A DNA stretch of 64,000 nt from Bradyrhizobium sp. AZCC 1719 (GTDB lineage: Bacteria > Pseudomonadota > Alphaproteobacteria > Rhizobiales > Xanthobacteraceae): the NCBI RefSeq assembly GCF_036924525.1, contig NZ_JAZHRU010000001.1, positions 3,129,001 through 3,193,000 on the forward strand, in the 5' to 3' direction. The notes below the pieces were generated by a model that saw nothing but the letters and a program-made list of their open reading frames with translations, made no database searches and was not told where the DNA came from. A program made the translations under genes and the position numbers. Positions 53,482 through 61,496 of this stretch are shown here, one piece after another; positions within the stretch are counted from its first letter, which is position 1; each line of letters opens with the position of its first letter.

Positions 53482-54456
53482 TTAGTCCAGATATTCGCCC
53501 TTGGCGCGCAGCACTGGTACGTCGTGCTCCAGCCCTTGAGCGATCAGCGCGCTGACGGCGCCGGGCTCGAGATCCGCTCCCCGTGGCAGTTCGACACCAA
53601 CCGCCGTCATTTGCCGCGTCACATCCGGGTCGGCGAGTGCTGCGCGCAAGGCGTCATTTAATTTCTGACGCACCGGCGCGGGCGTTCCTTTCCGCACGAA
53701 GATCGCGTTCCAGGAGCGGAGGTTCACGCCCGGATAGCCGGCCGTTGCTGCAGTGGACACTTGAGGCGCCTGCTGCAGGGGCTGATCACTCAGCGCTGCG
53801 ATTGCCTTGACCGTTCCGCCGAGCACTTGAGGCAGCGCGGTGGTGGTCTGGTCGCACAGGAAATCCACGTGACCACCCATGAGATCGTTCATCGCTGGGG
53901 CAACGCCGCGATATGGAACATGGGTGATGTTCAGTTTCAGGTTCGACAGCAGCAGAACGCAGGCATAATGCGAAATAGATCCGACGCCGGCGCTGCCGTA
54001 GGTGAGTTTCTCGCGGTTGGCACGGGCATAGGTGACGAAGTCCTGTAGATTGGACGCCGGCAAGCCCAACTTCGCGACAAGAAGCGTTGAGGCCATCCCA
54101 GCGAGGCCCACAGGCTCGAAGTCGGCGACTGGGTCGTAAGGGAGGCGCTTGAAGAACGCGACATTCGCGACATGTGTGCCGATGGTGCCAAAGCCGAGCG
54201 AGTATCCATCCGCGGGCGCCTTTAGCAACTTGGTCAGGCCGATGGTGCCGCTAGCGCCGCCGATATTTTCCACGACGACGGATTGCTTCAAGTGGGCAGC
54301 CATAGCCTGAGCCACTGCCCGGCCAAGCGCATCGCTCGGGCCACCGGCGGGAAACGGAACGATCAGCGTCAATTGCTTTTCGGGAAACCCCTGAGCCGTT
54401 GCCGCAGAGATGTTCAATCCGACCGCGAACAAGGCCGCCAACGTGCGAGATATCAT
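53482..54456 (-). CDS. Tripartite tricarboxylate transporter (Bug) substrate-binding protein
   Basis: About 324 residues from MISRTLAALFAVGLN, signal peptide to about ATAQ. Bug-family blocks are TLIVPFPAGGPSDALGRAVAQAMAAHL, VVENIGGASGTIGLTKLLKA, YGSAGVGSISHYACVLL and HVPYRGVAPAMNDLMGGHV. It should bind a small carboxylate or amino acid. No TctA/TctB membrane genes are adjacent. GGAGGAC precedes the ATG, which overlaps the HAD stop by 4 bp. Confidence 0.92.
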   Translation of the reverse strand: MISRTLAALFAVGLNISAATAQGFPEKQLTLIVPFPAGGPSDALGRAVAQAMAAHLKQSVVVENIGGASGTIGLTKLLKAPADGYSLGFGTIGTHVANVAFFKRLPYDPVADFEPVGLAGMASTLLVAKLGLPASNLQDFVTYARANREKLTYGSAGVGSISHYACVLLLSNLKLNITHVPYRGVAPAMNDLMGGHVDFLCDQTTTALPQVLGGTVKAIAALSDQPLQQAPQVSTAATAGYPGVNLRSWNAIFVRKGTPAPVRQKLNDALRAALADPDVTRQMTAVGVELPRGADLEPGAVSALIAQGLEHDVPVLRAKGEYLD

Positions 54457-55082
54457 GAAAAGTCCTCCAGCCACAGAATGAGGTCATCGAGGTTCGCGGA
54501 TTCTCTCTCGGCCACCGGTGCGCCATCGGGACGCGCCAAGCCCACGCGATTGTGCCAATAGGTTCGCAGCCCGACGGCTGACGTGCCGATGAGGTCGTAG
54601 CCGGACCCTGCGACAAACGCTGCGTCCGCGGCCGACACGCCCAGCATGTCCAAGGCCAGACGATAGGGGCGGGTGTCGGGCTTATAGAAGCCGGCCTCCT
54701 CCGCGGTGATCACGACATCCCATTGCGCGCGGAGGCGGGCGGCGGCCATTCGTCCAAGGCGCGTCGAGCAATTGGTGACGACTGCCAGGCGCGTTCGTCC
54801 GGCCAACCGGTCGAGCGCAGCCTGCGCGCCGCTCCAGACGGGGAGGGACTGCCAATTTGCTTCGAGGGCGTCTGCCACCGACGGAGCGAGACCGGTCGTG
54901 CTCGCAGCCTGGCGGACCAGATCCTCGTACGGGACATAACTCCCGCGACCATATGTCAGGCGGAGATACTCGGCCCTCCAGGTTCGGCCCGATGCTTCGG
55001 ATCCGGCGGAGGCATTCCAGACGCTCCAGGAATCGAGGAGCGCGGTGAGAAGGTCGAAAAGAACGGCGCGTGGCATGGTCAT
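54453..55082 (-). CDS. HAD superfamily hydrolase (haloacid dehalogenase-like)
   Basis: 209 residues. The nucleophile Asp is D10 in LFDLLTALLDSW, followed by TNCSTRLG (Thr/Ser motif II), FYKPDTRPY (motif III Lys) and FVAGSGYDLIGTSAVGLRT (acid). The second Asp of classical phosphatase HADs is absent, as in haloacid dehalogenases. It leads the D-amino-acid-type operon; it may be a phosphatase or dehalogenase of the same substrate family. GAGG precedes the ATG at 55082. Confidence 0.87.
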   Translation of the reverse strand: MTMPRAVLFDLLTALLDSWSVWNASAGSEASGRTWRAEYLRLTYGRGSYVPYEDLVRQAASTTGLAPSVADALEANWQSLPVWSGAQAALDRLAGRTRLAVVTNCSTRLGRMAAARLRAQWDVVITAEEAGFYKPDTRPYRLALDMLGVSAADAAFVAGSGYDLIGTSAVGLRTYWHNRVGLARPDGAPVAERESANLDDLILWLEDFS

Positions 55083-55152
55083 GCCAAACCTCTATCATCC
55101 CGGTGATCAGTTGTGTTTAAGTAGGATTACCTCTTCCCTTCAGGAAAATTGA

Positions 55153-56064
55153 ATGATCGCGCTTGAGGATTTGCGGTTTGTGGTGGCCCTGAGCCGAACC
55201 GGCTCGCTAAGCGCGGCGGCGAGGGCGCTCGATGTCACGCCGCCGGCTCTTTCCATGCGATTGAAAAAGCTGGAGGCTGTTCTCGGGGTCAACCTTGTCG
55301 TTCGCAACTCCCGGGGGCTGCGCTTCACGCCGGAAGGCGAACAACTTGTCCATGAAGCCCAGTCGCTGTTGGCGCGTGTCGATGGGTTGGCGGACAATCT
55401 CAGCGGTGGCGGATTTGCCGGCCCCCTGCGGGTTGTCGCGCCGTTTGGCTTCGGCAGGATCCATGTCGCGCCCGTCATGGCGGCATTCATTCGCGACTAC
55501 CCGCAAGTGCGCGCGACGTTGGATCTTTCCGAAGCGCCCTGGAACAGCAATGTTGAGGCTGACGTCGTCATCCATATTGGAACAGTCCGGGACTCCTCGT
55601 GGGTTGCTCATCTTCTTGCCCGCAACGCGCGCTGGGTATGCGCCAGTCCCAGCTATCTTCGACGACGCGGAACGCCGTCACACCCTCGAGAGCTGGCGCA
55701 GCATGCCTGTCTCTCCGTTCGCGAAAACGAAGAGGACGTGACGCTGTGGCGCTACAAAAATAGCCACACATCATCCCGGCGATCAGAGGCGCTTCGAATA
55801 AGTCCGGCACTCACGAGCAACAATGGCGAGGTTGTTCGCGAGTGGGCCGTCGCGGGGTTGGGCGTCGCACTCAGGTCCGAATGGGACGTAGCACCATCCG
55901 TCAAACGTGGCGAACTGCGTCGGCTGTTTGTTGAATATGAGTTCGAAGGCGCCGACATTCTGGCTTTGGTGCCAACGCGTCGCGGGGTCTCGGCTCGTGT
56001 TTCGCATTTTGTTGAAAGCCTGAAAACCCGCTTTCAACCGAAGCCGCCTTGGCGAAGTGTTTGA
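55153..56064 (+). CDS. LysR-type transcriptional regulator
   Basis: 303 residues. The N-terminal HTH is MIALEDLRFVVALSRTGSLS, AAARALDVTPPALSMRLKKLEAVLG, typical of LTTR. The rest is the effector-binding domain. It is divergent from the HAD-binding protein-PLP enzyme-RidA operon with a 70-bp intergenic region containing ATCA-N6-TGAT (55094-55107), a plausible but unproven LTTR site. Confidence 0.93.
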   Translation: MIALEDLRFVVALSRTGSLSAAARALDVTPPALSMRLKKLEAVLGVNLVVRNSRGLRFTPEGEQLVHEAQSLLARVDGLADNLSGGGFAGPLRVVAPFGFGRIHVAPVMAAFIRDYPQVRATLDLSEAPWNSNVEADVVIHIGTVRDSSWVAHLLARNARWVCASPSYLRRRGTPSHPRELAQHACLSVRENEEDVTLWRYKNSHTSSRRSEALRISPALTSNNGEVVREWAVAGLGVALRSEWDVAPSVKRGELRRLFVEYEFEGADILALVPTRRGVSARVSHFVESLKTRFQPKPPWRSV

Positions 56065-56387
56065 CAGCGTGACCATCCGCTACTCGGACTGCGCTCGAAG
56101 CCGCCTCGTTAACGGCAGCTCGGTCCGAGCGAGTTGAATTTTGCGACGGTGAGAGGCCATGGCTAGAGCACGGGAAAACGTCCGTTGTTGGCGCATAGTA
56201 GCGAAGTGAGAATACACGCCGAGCTGCTCCTTGCGTTTTGGATCTCGATAGGTTTTAAGCCCGGTGACTTCATAACCACAGGTATGAACGAGAAGCGAAC
56301 TGCGTGGCTTTGCCGCGTTTTAAGCAGAGTGCCCCCCGGTAGCTCATGCGCTTTAGCCTGTTCTGAGCCTCCACAAAGGAATCCATT
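56065..56387. other. Intergenic region upstream of HU
   Basis: About 320 bp. It contains no gene I can support. A stretch GTCCGTTGTTGGCGCATAGT is similar to remnants seen in rhizobial intergenic DNA, but no element boundaries were found. HU promoter and ribosome site (AAGGAATCC) lie at its right end. Confidence 0.4.
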
Positions 56388-56684
56388 ATGGCCAAGATGA
56401 CCAAGAATCAGTTGATTGATGCAATTGCAGAGGGAACGCAGGTTTCCAAAGGAGACGTAAAGGCCGTCATCGAGCAGATGGCGACTGTGGGCTATAAGGA
56501 ATTGAATGAATCCGGCGAGTTCGTCATTCCTGGCTTCGTCAAAATGTCGGTCGTGAACAAGCCTGCTACTGAAGCCCGCAGCGGTGTGAATCCTTTCACG
56601 AAAGAGCCTATGGAGTTCGCGGCCAAGCCAGCCAGCAAGTCGGTCAAGGCGTCACCCCTGAAGGTTGCTAAAGACGCGGTTTGA
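56388..56684 (+). CDS. HU-family DNA-binding protein
   Basis: 98 residues. It has the HU pattern MTKNQLIDAIAEGTQVSKGDVKAVIEQM, GEFVIPGFVKMSVVNKPAT and GVNPFTKEPMEF. The AxxGxNPxTxE region of typical HU (RKGRNPQTG) is altered. It has an extra C-terminal Lys/Ala/Ser tail. A standalone HU-like protein in an otherwise accessory stretch may be a chromosomal paralogue. Confidence 0.85.
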   Translation: MAKMTKNQLIDAIAEGTQVSKGDVKAVIEQMATVGYKELNESGEFVIPGFVKMSVVNKPATEARSGVNPFTKEPMEFAAKPASKSVKASPLKVAKDAV

Positions 56685-56705
56685 ACCGGGCGGATCGGTT
56701 GGGGC

Positions 56706-56945
56706 GTGTTCGTTCGCCGGAACTGTGGGCAACTCCATCACACCCTGGACAGGCACCTCCACCCGCACACTATGCGCTCCGAGACGGAATCTCTGGAAGG
56801 CCTAGGGGCGCGCAGTCTCGCAAAGGCCATGTGGAATGACGGCCAGCCCGGGACCGAGCTCAATTTCAAATTCTATCGTCAGGCAACGAACAAGATCGCC
56901 GGCATCTCGGACGAAGCGGCGGCGTTCCTCGACGAATTCTTCTAG
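56706..56945 (+). CDS. Small hypothetical protein
   Basis: The longest reading starts at GTG 56706 (79 residues), but an ATG at 56772 gives 57 residues (MRSETESLEGLGARSLAKAM, ending AAFLDEFF). Neither has a strong ribosome site. The acidic end FLDEFF is distinctive. It may be real or decayed. Confidence 0.35.
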   Translation: MFVRRNCGQLHHTLDRHLHPHTMRSETESLEGLGARSLAKAMWNDGQPGTELNFKFYRQATNKIAGISDEAAAFLDEFF

Positions 56946-57166
56946 GGGCGTGGACTCATAGAGGCGTAGGTTTCCGCGTCTGACGGAGAAGCGGAAATCT
57001 TGCGATCAGTTAGAGGATTACCGCTCGTGACCCAAAGCCGACCTCATCGCCGTTCGGGCTATGTCGGCGAGTGACTCTCAAAGCAAACGGATTGAGAACG
57101 TCAGTCGGCGGCCTCACCGTCGGATCATCCAGCATCTCTATAGCGACCCGATTCACAATAACTGCC

Positions 57167-57460
57167 TCAACGTTTAAGAAACAAGCGACGGATCGCTTGG
57201 CAGAATATGGCAACCACAATAGCGGAGGTCCCATATATTGTACCGGTGCGAATATCGCCGCTTCGACCCCCCGTACCAATCATTGGCCCATTAAAGAAGT
57301 CCTTAAAGTCCTCTGGGGTGGGCGCCAAGATCAATACGATGACAAATGAGAAGACGGCTACAATCGAGCAAGCGAGCGTAGTCAAGATTAGAAAAATGCT
57401 CAGTAGGCCTTTAACGGGCGCTGTTCCTAGTAGAGGTTCCCGCTCATTAGACTCTGACAT
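57167..57460 (-). CDS. Small membrane protein
   Basis: 97 residues with two hydrophobic segments (GLLSIFLILTTLACSIVAVF and AIVVAIFCQAI). GGAGGTAGCC precedes the ATG at the right distance, which makes expression likely. No family recognised. Confidence 0.55.
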   Translation of the reverse strand: MSESNEREPLLGTAPVKGLLSIFLILTTLACSIVAVFSFVIVLILAPTPEDFKDFFNGPMIGTGGRSGDIRTGTIYGTSAIVVAIFCQAIRRLFLKR

Positions 57461-58168
57461 TGTTCGGCTACCTCCATTCGGAAAACTTGAGCGTACCGCA
57501 ACGTCCGCGTTTGGCCCCTTTGCTGCCGACCGCCCCCGCTCAAAGCCTCAACCAAAGGTAACAGAGATATCTAATGATAGTCTAAGCCCGAACCTACAAA
57601 TGCTAAACCGTCAGGTCGTGGCCCATCTCCGGCATGAGCGATCACGATCGGCAACGTCTGCTCTCGCGGGCAGAACGGAAGTCCGGAGATGGGCTGTAGG
57701 TTCAACTAATGACCCCCAGTGGACATGCCGATCCGTCCGATTGGTGTGTGCTTCCCGGTGTAGACCGGACATGGCGAAGCAAACCGCCACCCCCGCTCAA
57801 CTGACAATAGCCTGAAATTTTCGAACCCAGCCGGCTCCGCTGGCGTTCGAAAATTACTGGCACGCAACAAATCCCGCACCTCGTGAACATAAAACATTGA
57901 CGCGCCGAATTTTCTCTGCGTTTAGATCGTGACATTCGTCGCGGGTGAAATTGCCTGCACTCTTGAGGACCGCAATGCGTAACGCGCGCACACACATCGC
58001 AGAGACTGCCGCCCGCGTCCGGCCGCTTATTCGGCTGGCCGATTGGTCGTGCATGTCCGTGATGACGTGGGGCCCGAACTTTCAGCTCGAAGCGGGGCTG
58101 ATCCGCAAAGCAAGAGTGTAACTCTCGGCGCAGGGCCGCTCCCTCCGCCGAACCGGCAGGAGGGCAAG
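57461..58168. other. Gene-poor accessory stretch
   Basis: About 700 bp. It contains an inverted repeat GCCCATCTCCGG (57621-57632) / CCGGAGATGGGC (57683-57694) and a long hairpin at 57816-57855. A short frame near 57760-57900 is a possible gene fragment. No intact gene is supported. Confidence 0.5.
57816..57855. other. Long palindromic hairpin
   Basis: AATTTTCGAAC and GTTCGAAAATT form a perfect 11-bp outer stem; inside, CCAGC and GCTGG extend it with a 7-nt loop and one bulge. It could be a terminator, recombination or attachment site, or a relic repeat. It is A+T-rich in its arms. Confidence 0.5.
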
Positions 58169-58414
58169 ATGAACGCCCGCAACGACGTCAAAAGACCATC
58201 CAATCAGAGCTTGGGCGCGAGGCCTGTGCTGGCAGCGGCTCAACGGCGATTTGCCGCGCGGGTTGATTTTCTCGTGGCTCGCTGGCTCGAGCGCTGCGCC
58301 ACAAACGCCGAGGCCGCACAACGGTTGTTTAGGACCGATCGGAAGCCCACACGTGAGTTCGGGATGGGCGTGAGCCTTGTCGTTCCATCTCCACGCTGGG
58401 ATGAGTCCCCATGA
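58169..58414 (+). CDS. Small hypothetical protein
   Basis: 81 residues (MNARNDVKRPSNQSLGARPV, then an Arg/Ala-rich helix), ATG preceded by AGGAGGG at 5 bp. No homology pattern. It could be a small DNA- or RNA-binding protein, but this is not supported. Confidence 0.35.
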   Translation: MNARNDVKRPSNQSLGARPVLAAAQRRFAARVDFLVARWLERCATNAEAAQRLFRTDRKPTREFGMGVSLVVPSPRWDESP

Positions 58415-58796
58415 CGGGGGCAGGCGGTGGGGTGGGGATAGCTTCAAGGTATGGAGAGAGGCTGCCCGCATGGCAGCCTCCGTTACTCTATTGCCGATCA
58501 CCTCCGGACTTCCGAGTTTGCCAAAAGCCGAACAACGTAGGCCTGTCGTCAATGTCGCCTTGGCATCGCCATCGGATGGATTGGCGCGACAATGGCGTTC
58601 GGCTATCGCACCATCGACCCAATAGGGTCGAGGTTCCAACATGTCTCATATCTGCCGCACTGCAGACCTATCCTTTGAGCGTGTCTGATCTGCCGCACTG
58701 TCGACGTATTCCGACACTCATGTTCACGGTGGGTCTGAGGGGAACGCGCAGCAGTTTGCTGCCTTGTTTCTTCTAACCTGGAGAAAAAGTACCGTG
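58415..58796. other. Gene-free stretch with hairpin and direct repeats
   Basis: A 9-bp hairpin GAGGCTGCC/GGCAGCCTC lies at 58458-58480. The direct repeat TCTGCCGCACTG occurs at 58651-58662 and 58689-58700, with extended similarity around it. No gene was supported. The region precedes a small secreted repeat protein. Confidence 0.5.
58458..58480. terminator. Perfect 9-bp hairpin
   Basis: GAGGCTGCC-CGCAT-GGCAGCCTC, followed by CGTTACTCTATT. It has no clear U-run, so it is at best a weak terminator; it sits 43 bp past the small ORF stop. Confidence 0.3.
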
Positions 58797-58988
58797 ATGA
58801 AAATTGTGATTGTGGCCGGTGCAACGTTTGCCGTGGTGACTGCCGCTGGCGCTGCCGACATTCCGCGCCGACAGCCCGTCTATCAGACGGCCCAAATCGG
58901 CAAGATGCCGATTGGCAAGACCCCAATCGGGAAGACCCCAATCGGCAAGACGCCTGTCGCGCCGCCGCGGCCCTATGCGCGGTATTGA
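58797..58988 (+). CDS. Small secreted protein with IGKTP repeats
   Basis: 63 residues. Signal peptide MKIVIVAGATFAVVTAAGAA, then four consecutive five-residue repeats IGK(M/T)P (about 40-59), then VAPPRPYARY. The DNA repeats are 15 bp with small differences. GGAGAAAAAG precedes the ATG. No family recognised; likely a small envelope or matrix peptide. Confidence 0.6.
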   Translation: MKIVIVAGATFAVVTAAGAADIPRRQPVYQTAQIGKMPIGKTPIGKTPIGKTPVAPPRPYARY

Positions 58989-59040
58989 TTTAAGGTCCCG
59001 CGGAATCTGACCGTTATCGTCGACAGTTGAAGAGCTAAGC

Positions 59041-59748
59041 GTGGCAAATCGGCCGAAGAGGTTGGGAATATGCTTGCTTGCGGGATTCACGCTCGCTGTC
59101 TTGCTCCAGTGCGAAATCCAATCAGCTTCGGCACGCGAGATTGACGCTCGCGCTCGCTCGGAACGTTTCACTCCCCAGAATCGGGAGGTCCACAAGCGCG
59201 CCGCCGCTGCGAACGCGCTTGTCTCCAGTGAGGCGGCGTCCGTTGAATCCAAACCGGCGCCACAGTCGACTCGAAAGCCGAGATCGGGATCAGCAAAGGG
59301 CCCGTACTACGTTGATTTCAGAGCCAGGACGGCGGCGAGCTGGGGACACGCTTTCGTCTGGTTTGGGAAGACAAGCGAGCGAGCAGTTGAAGTCGCAGGC
59401 CTTACCCCTGCGGGAGACAACGCAGCTTATGTACTTGGTCATTTGATGTGGGTGCCGTCCGAGACCACGGCAAGCTATGGCGATCTTGATCCGCAGTACT
59501 TGACCGCTAGTTACCGAGTTTACTTGAATGAGCCGGACGCAAAAAAGGTTTTCGCACACATCAAGAAATTACAGGCCAGTTCACCGGTCTGGAACGCCGA
59601 AACAACCAATTGCACGGCGTTCATCGGTGACATCGCGGATTTCATGGGATTGAAAGTTCCTCACCGCTGGCAGCGCCCTGAGGAGTACGTCAACAATCTC
59701 AAGGCGATGAATAACGGGCGCCAGATAATCCGCCTGTCCGAGCGCTAA
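59041..59748 (+). CDS. Exported protein with possible permuted papain-like (NlpC/LRAT-type) fold
   Basis: 235 residues starting at GTG, with a signal peptide (KRLGICLLAGFTLAVLLQC). A low-complexity linker (about 40-85) is followed by a domain with H103 in SWGHAFVWFGK and C191 in ETTNCTAFIGDIADFMG. In permuted papain-like folds (LRAT/YiiX, DUF4105-like) His precedes NC with a hydrophobic helix, as here. A third acid is not assigned. The stop is 1 bp from the convergent vanB stop. Function unknown; a cell-wall or lipid hydrolase is possible. Confidence 0.6.
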   Translation: MANRPKRLGICLLAGFTLAVLLQCEIQSASAREIDARARSERFTPQNREVHKRAAAANALVSSEAASVESKPAPQSTRKPRSGSAKGPYYVDFRARTAASWGHAFVWFGKTSERAVEVAGLTPAGDNAAYVLGHLMWVPSETTASYGDLDPQYLTASYRVYLNEPDAKKVFAHIKKLQASSPVWNAETTNCTAFIGDIADFMGLKVPHRWQRPEEYVNNLKAMNNGRQIIRLSER

Positions 59749-59749
59749 A

Positions 59750-60730
59750 CTAGACAGCCTCAGCCCGGTACAGCGTATCGATCGTCACGACGCCGATCGC
59801 GCGCGACACGCACGGGCAGATCTTGCGGTTGTCCTGCTTCTGCTGATCGCTGAAGAACACGTCGCGATGGTCGATCTCGCCCTCGATCGCCACGACATCC
59901 ACGGCGCAGACGCCGCACTCACCACGCTGGCAGTCCGATATCACCTCAAAACCGGCGCCGTTCAACGCATCCAGCATCGAGCTGTTCTGCGGCACGATCA
60001 ATTCGGTGTTGGTATCCTTCAGCCGCACGCGGAATTCCGCTGTCGGCTTCAACCCGCTAGAGCCGAAAGTCTCGTAGCGAAGATCGGCGGGCGCGCGGCC
60101 TAAGTCATTCCAGACACGCCGTGCAGCTTCCAGCATCCGCATCGGCCCGCAGATGACGGCGATGGCGTCGTCCGGCAGTGCGCGGAAGGTGGCTTCGAGA
60201 TCGAGCCGCGCGCCCTCATCGGAGGCGTAGACGTTTAGGCGGTCGCCGAGCAGCGTCGTCAGTTCGTCCAGGAAGGCCGCATCGCCGCGCGATTTCACGG
60301 CATAATGCAGCGGCGCGTCGATATTTCTGCGGTGGAGCGCGGCCGCGATGCCGGTCATCGGCGTGATGCCGATGCCGCCGGCGATCAGGCAATAATTCCG
60401 CCGCGTCCAATCGACGTCCAGCAGCGAGCTTGGGTTGCAGATTTCGATCCGAGCGCCAGCTCGCAAATTCCACATGCCGCGCGAGCCGCCGCGGCTATCC
60501 GGCGCCAGACGCACCGCGATGCGATAAGTGCCGGCGTCATCATTCTCCACCAGCGAATAGGAGCGCCGCGCCGGCTGTCCATCGATCAGCACGGAGACGC
60601 CGATATGGCTGCCTGCCGGGTAGGGCGTGATATGACCGCTTTCAGGACGCAGGCGGAACTCGCGGATCGTCGGCGTCACGTCGCTGACAGCTTCGACGGT
60701 GCACCAGCTCCATTGCTCGGCAAAACGCAT
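59750..60730 (-). CDS. vanB: Vanillate demethylase oxidoreductase-type reductase (2Fe-2S, FMN, NAD)
   Basis: 326 residues of the PDR family. The FMN/NAD region has RRSYSLVENDDAG, GGIGITPMTGIAAAL and VICGPMRMLEAAR, and the C-terminal plant-type 2Fe-2S cluster is CQRGECGVC plus a late C in ICPCVS. It transfers electrons from NADH to the Rieske oxygenase VanA. It is the last gene of the vanA-gntR-vanB operon, 9 bp after gntR. Confidence 0.92.
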   Translation of the reverse strand: MRFAEQWSWCTVEAVSDVTPTIREFRLRPESGHITPYPAGSHIGVSVLIDGQPARRSYSLVENDDAGTYRIAVRLAPDSRGGSRGMWNLRAGARIEICNPSSLLDVDWTRRNYCLIAGGIGITPMTGIAAALHRRNIDAPLHYAVKSRGDAAFLDELTTLLGDRLNVYASDEGARLDLEATFRALPDDAIAVICGPMRMLEAARRVWNDLGRAPADLRYETFGSSGLKPTAEFRVRLKDTNTELIVPQNSSMLDALNGAGFEVISDCQRGECGVCAVDVVAIEGEIDHRDVFFSDQQKQDNRKICPCVSRAIGVVTIDTLYRAEAV

Positions 60731-60739
60731 GGGCTACCT

Positions 60740-61492
60740 CTATTCGACTGGCGATTTCAAAAGAGCGAGCGCGGGCAGCAAATCGAGATGCGTGCGGTTT
60801 CGGATCGCGAGCCGCAGGTTGCGCGCGGCAAGCCGTGAATGCTCGCGCATCACGGCCTCGGCCCGCGCGCCCTCGCGGTTCTCGATCGCATCGACCACGA
60901 CGCGGTGATGATCCTGCCCGATCAGCAGGATCTGGTGCGCTTCCGGAAGCGCCGACTGCGCCATCACGAACGCGCTCGGCGAAGCGAACGGCAGCGCCGA
61001 GACGCGGTCGATCTCCCGGATCAGCGGCGCGCTGGCGGACAATTCGTTCAGCAGCGCGTGAAACCGCGCGTTCATCGTCACATAGGCGGAAAAGGCTTCG
61101 ACCGAAATCGGGTCCTGCCGAACCAGTTGGTCGAGATCGGCAAGGCACTCCTTGAGCGGCTCGAGGCTGCGCGCGCTGACGCCGCGCTCGGCCGCAAAGC
61201 GCGCGGCGAGGCCCTCCAGCGTGCCGCGCAGTTCGATCGAATCCAGAATGTCGCGCTCGGTGAAGGCTTTCACCATGAAGCCGCCGGAGGGGATCGCCTG
61301 CAGCAGGCCTTCATCCTCCAGCCGCACCAGCGCCAGCCGCACCGGGGTCCGCGACACGCCGGTGATGTCGACCGCCTGCAATTCGCTGATGCGCTCGCCC
61401 GGGCGCAGCCGCCCGGACAGGATCATGTCGCGCAGCGCGAGCTGCGCGCGCACGGTCTGCGACACGGAACGTTCGGCGTCGCGCTCGCTCAT
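60740..61492 (-). CDS. vanR: GntR/FadR-family regulator
   Basis: 250 residues. The winged-HTH is MILSGRLRPGERISELQAVDITGVSRTPVRLALVRLEDEGLLQ, followed by a FadR/FCD-type helical effector domain (AAERGVSARSLEPLKEC, YVTMNARFHALLNEL). It lies between vanA and vanB, 4 and 9 bp from its neighbours. It is the probable repressor responding to vanillate. The gene symbol is inferred from position. Confidence 0.88.
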   Translation of the reverse strand: MSERDAERSVSQTVRAQLALRDMILSGRLRPGERISELQAVDITGVSRTPVRLALVRLEDEGLLQAIPSGGFMVKAFTERDILDSIELRGTLEGLAARFAAERGVSARSLEPLKECLADLDQLVRQDPISVEAFSAYVTMNARFHALLNELSASAPLIREIDRVSALPFASPSAFVMAQSALPEAHQILLIGQDHHRVVVDAIENREGARAEAVMREHSRLAARNLRLAIRNRTHLDLLPALALLKSPVE

Positions 61493-61496
61493 TTCC

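Noticed and set aside
57706..57897. Possible gene fragment (FYVHEVRDLL and RTPAEPAGFE)
   Set aside because: Its sequence overlaps the hairpin at 57816; the reading is probably produced by the palindrome and not by a gene.
58082..58642. A 186-residue minus-strand open frame
   Set aside because: No ribosome site or family pattern; it crosses the hairpin at 58458.
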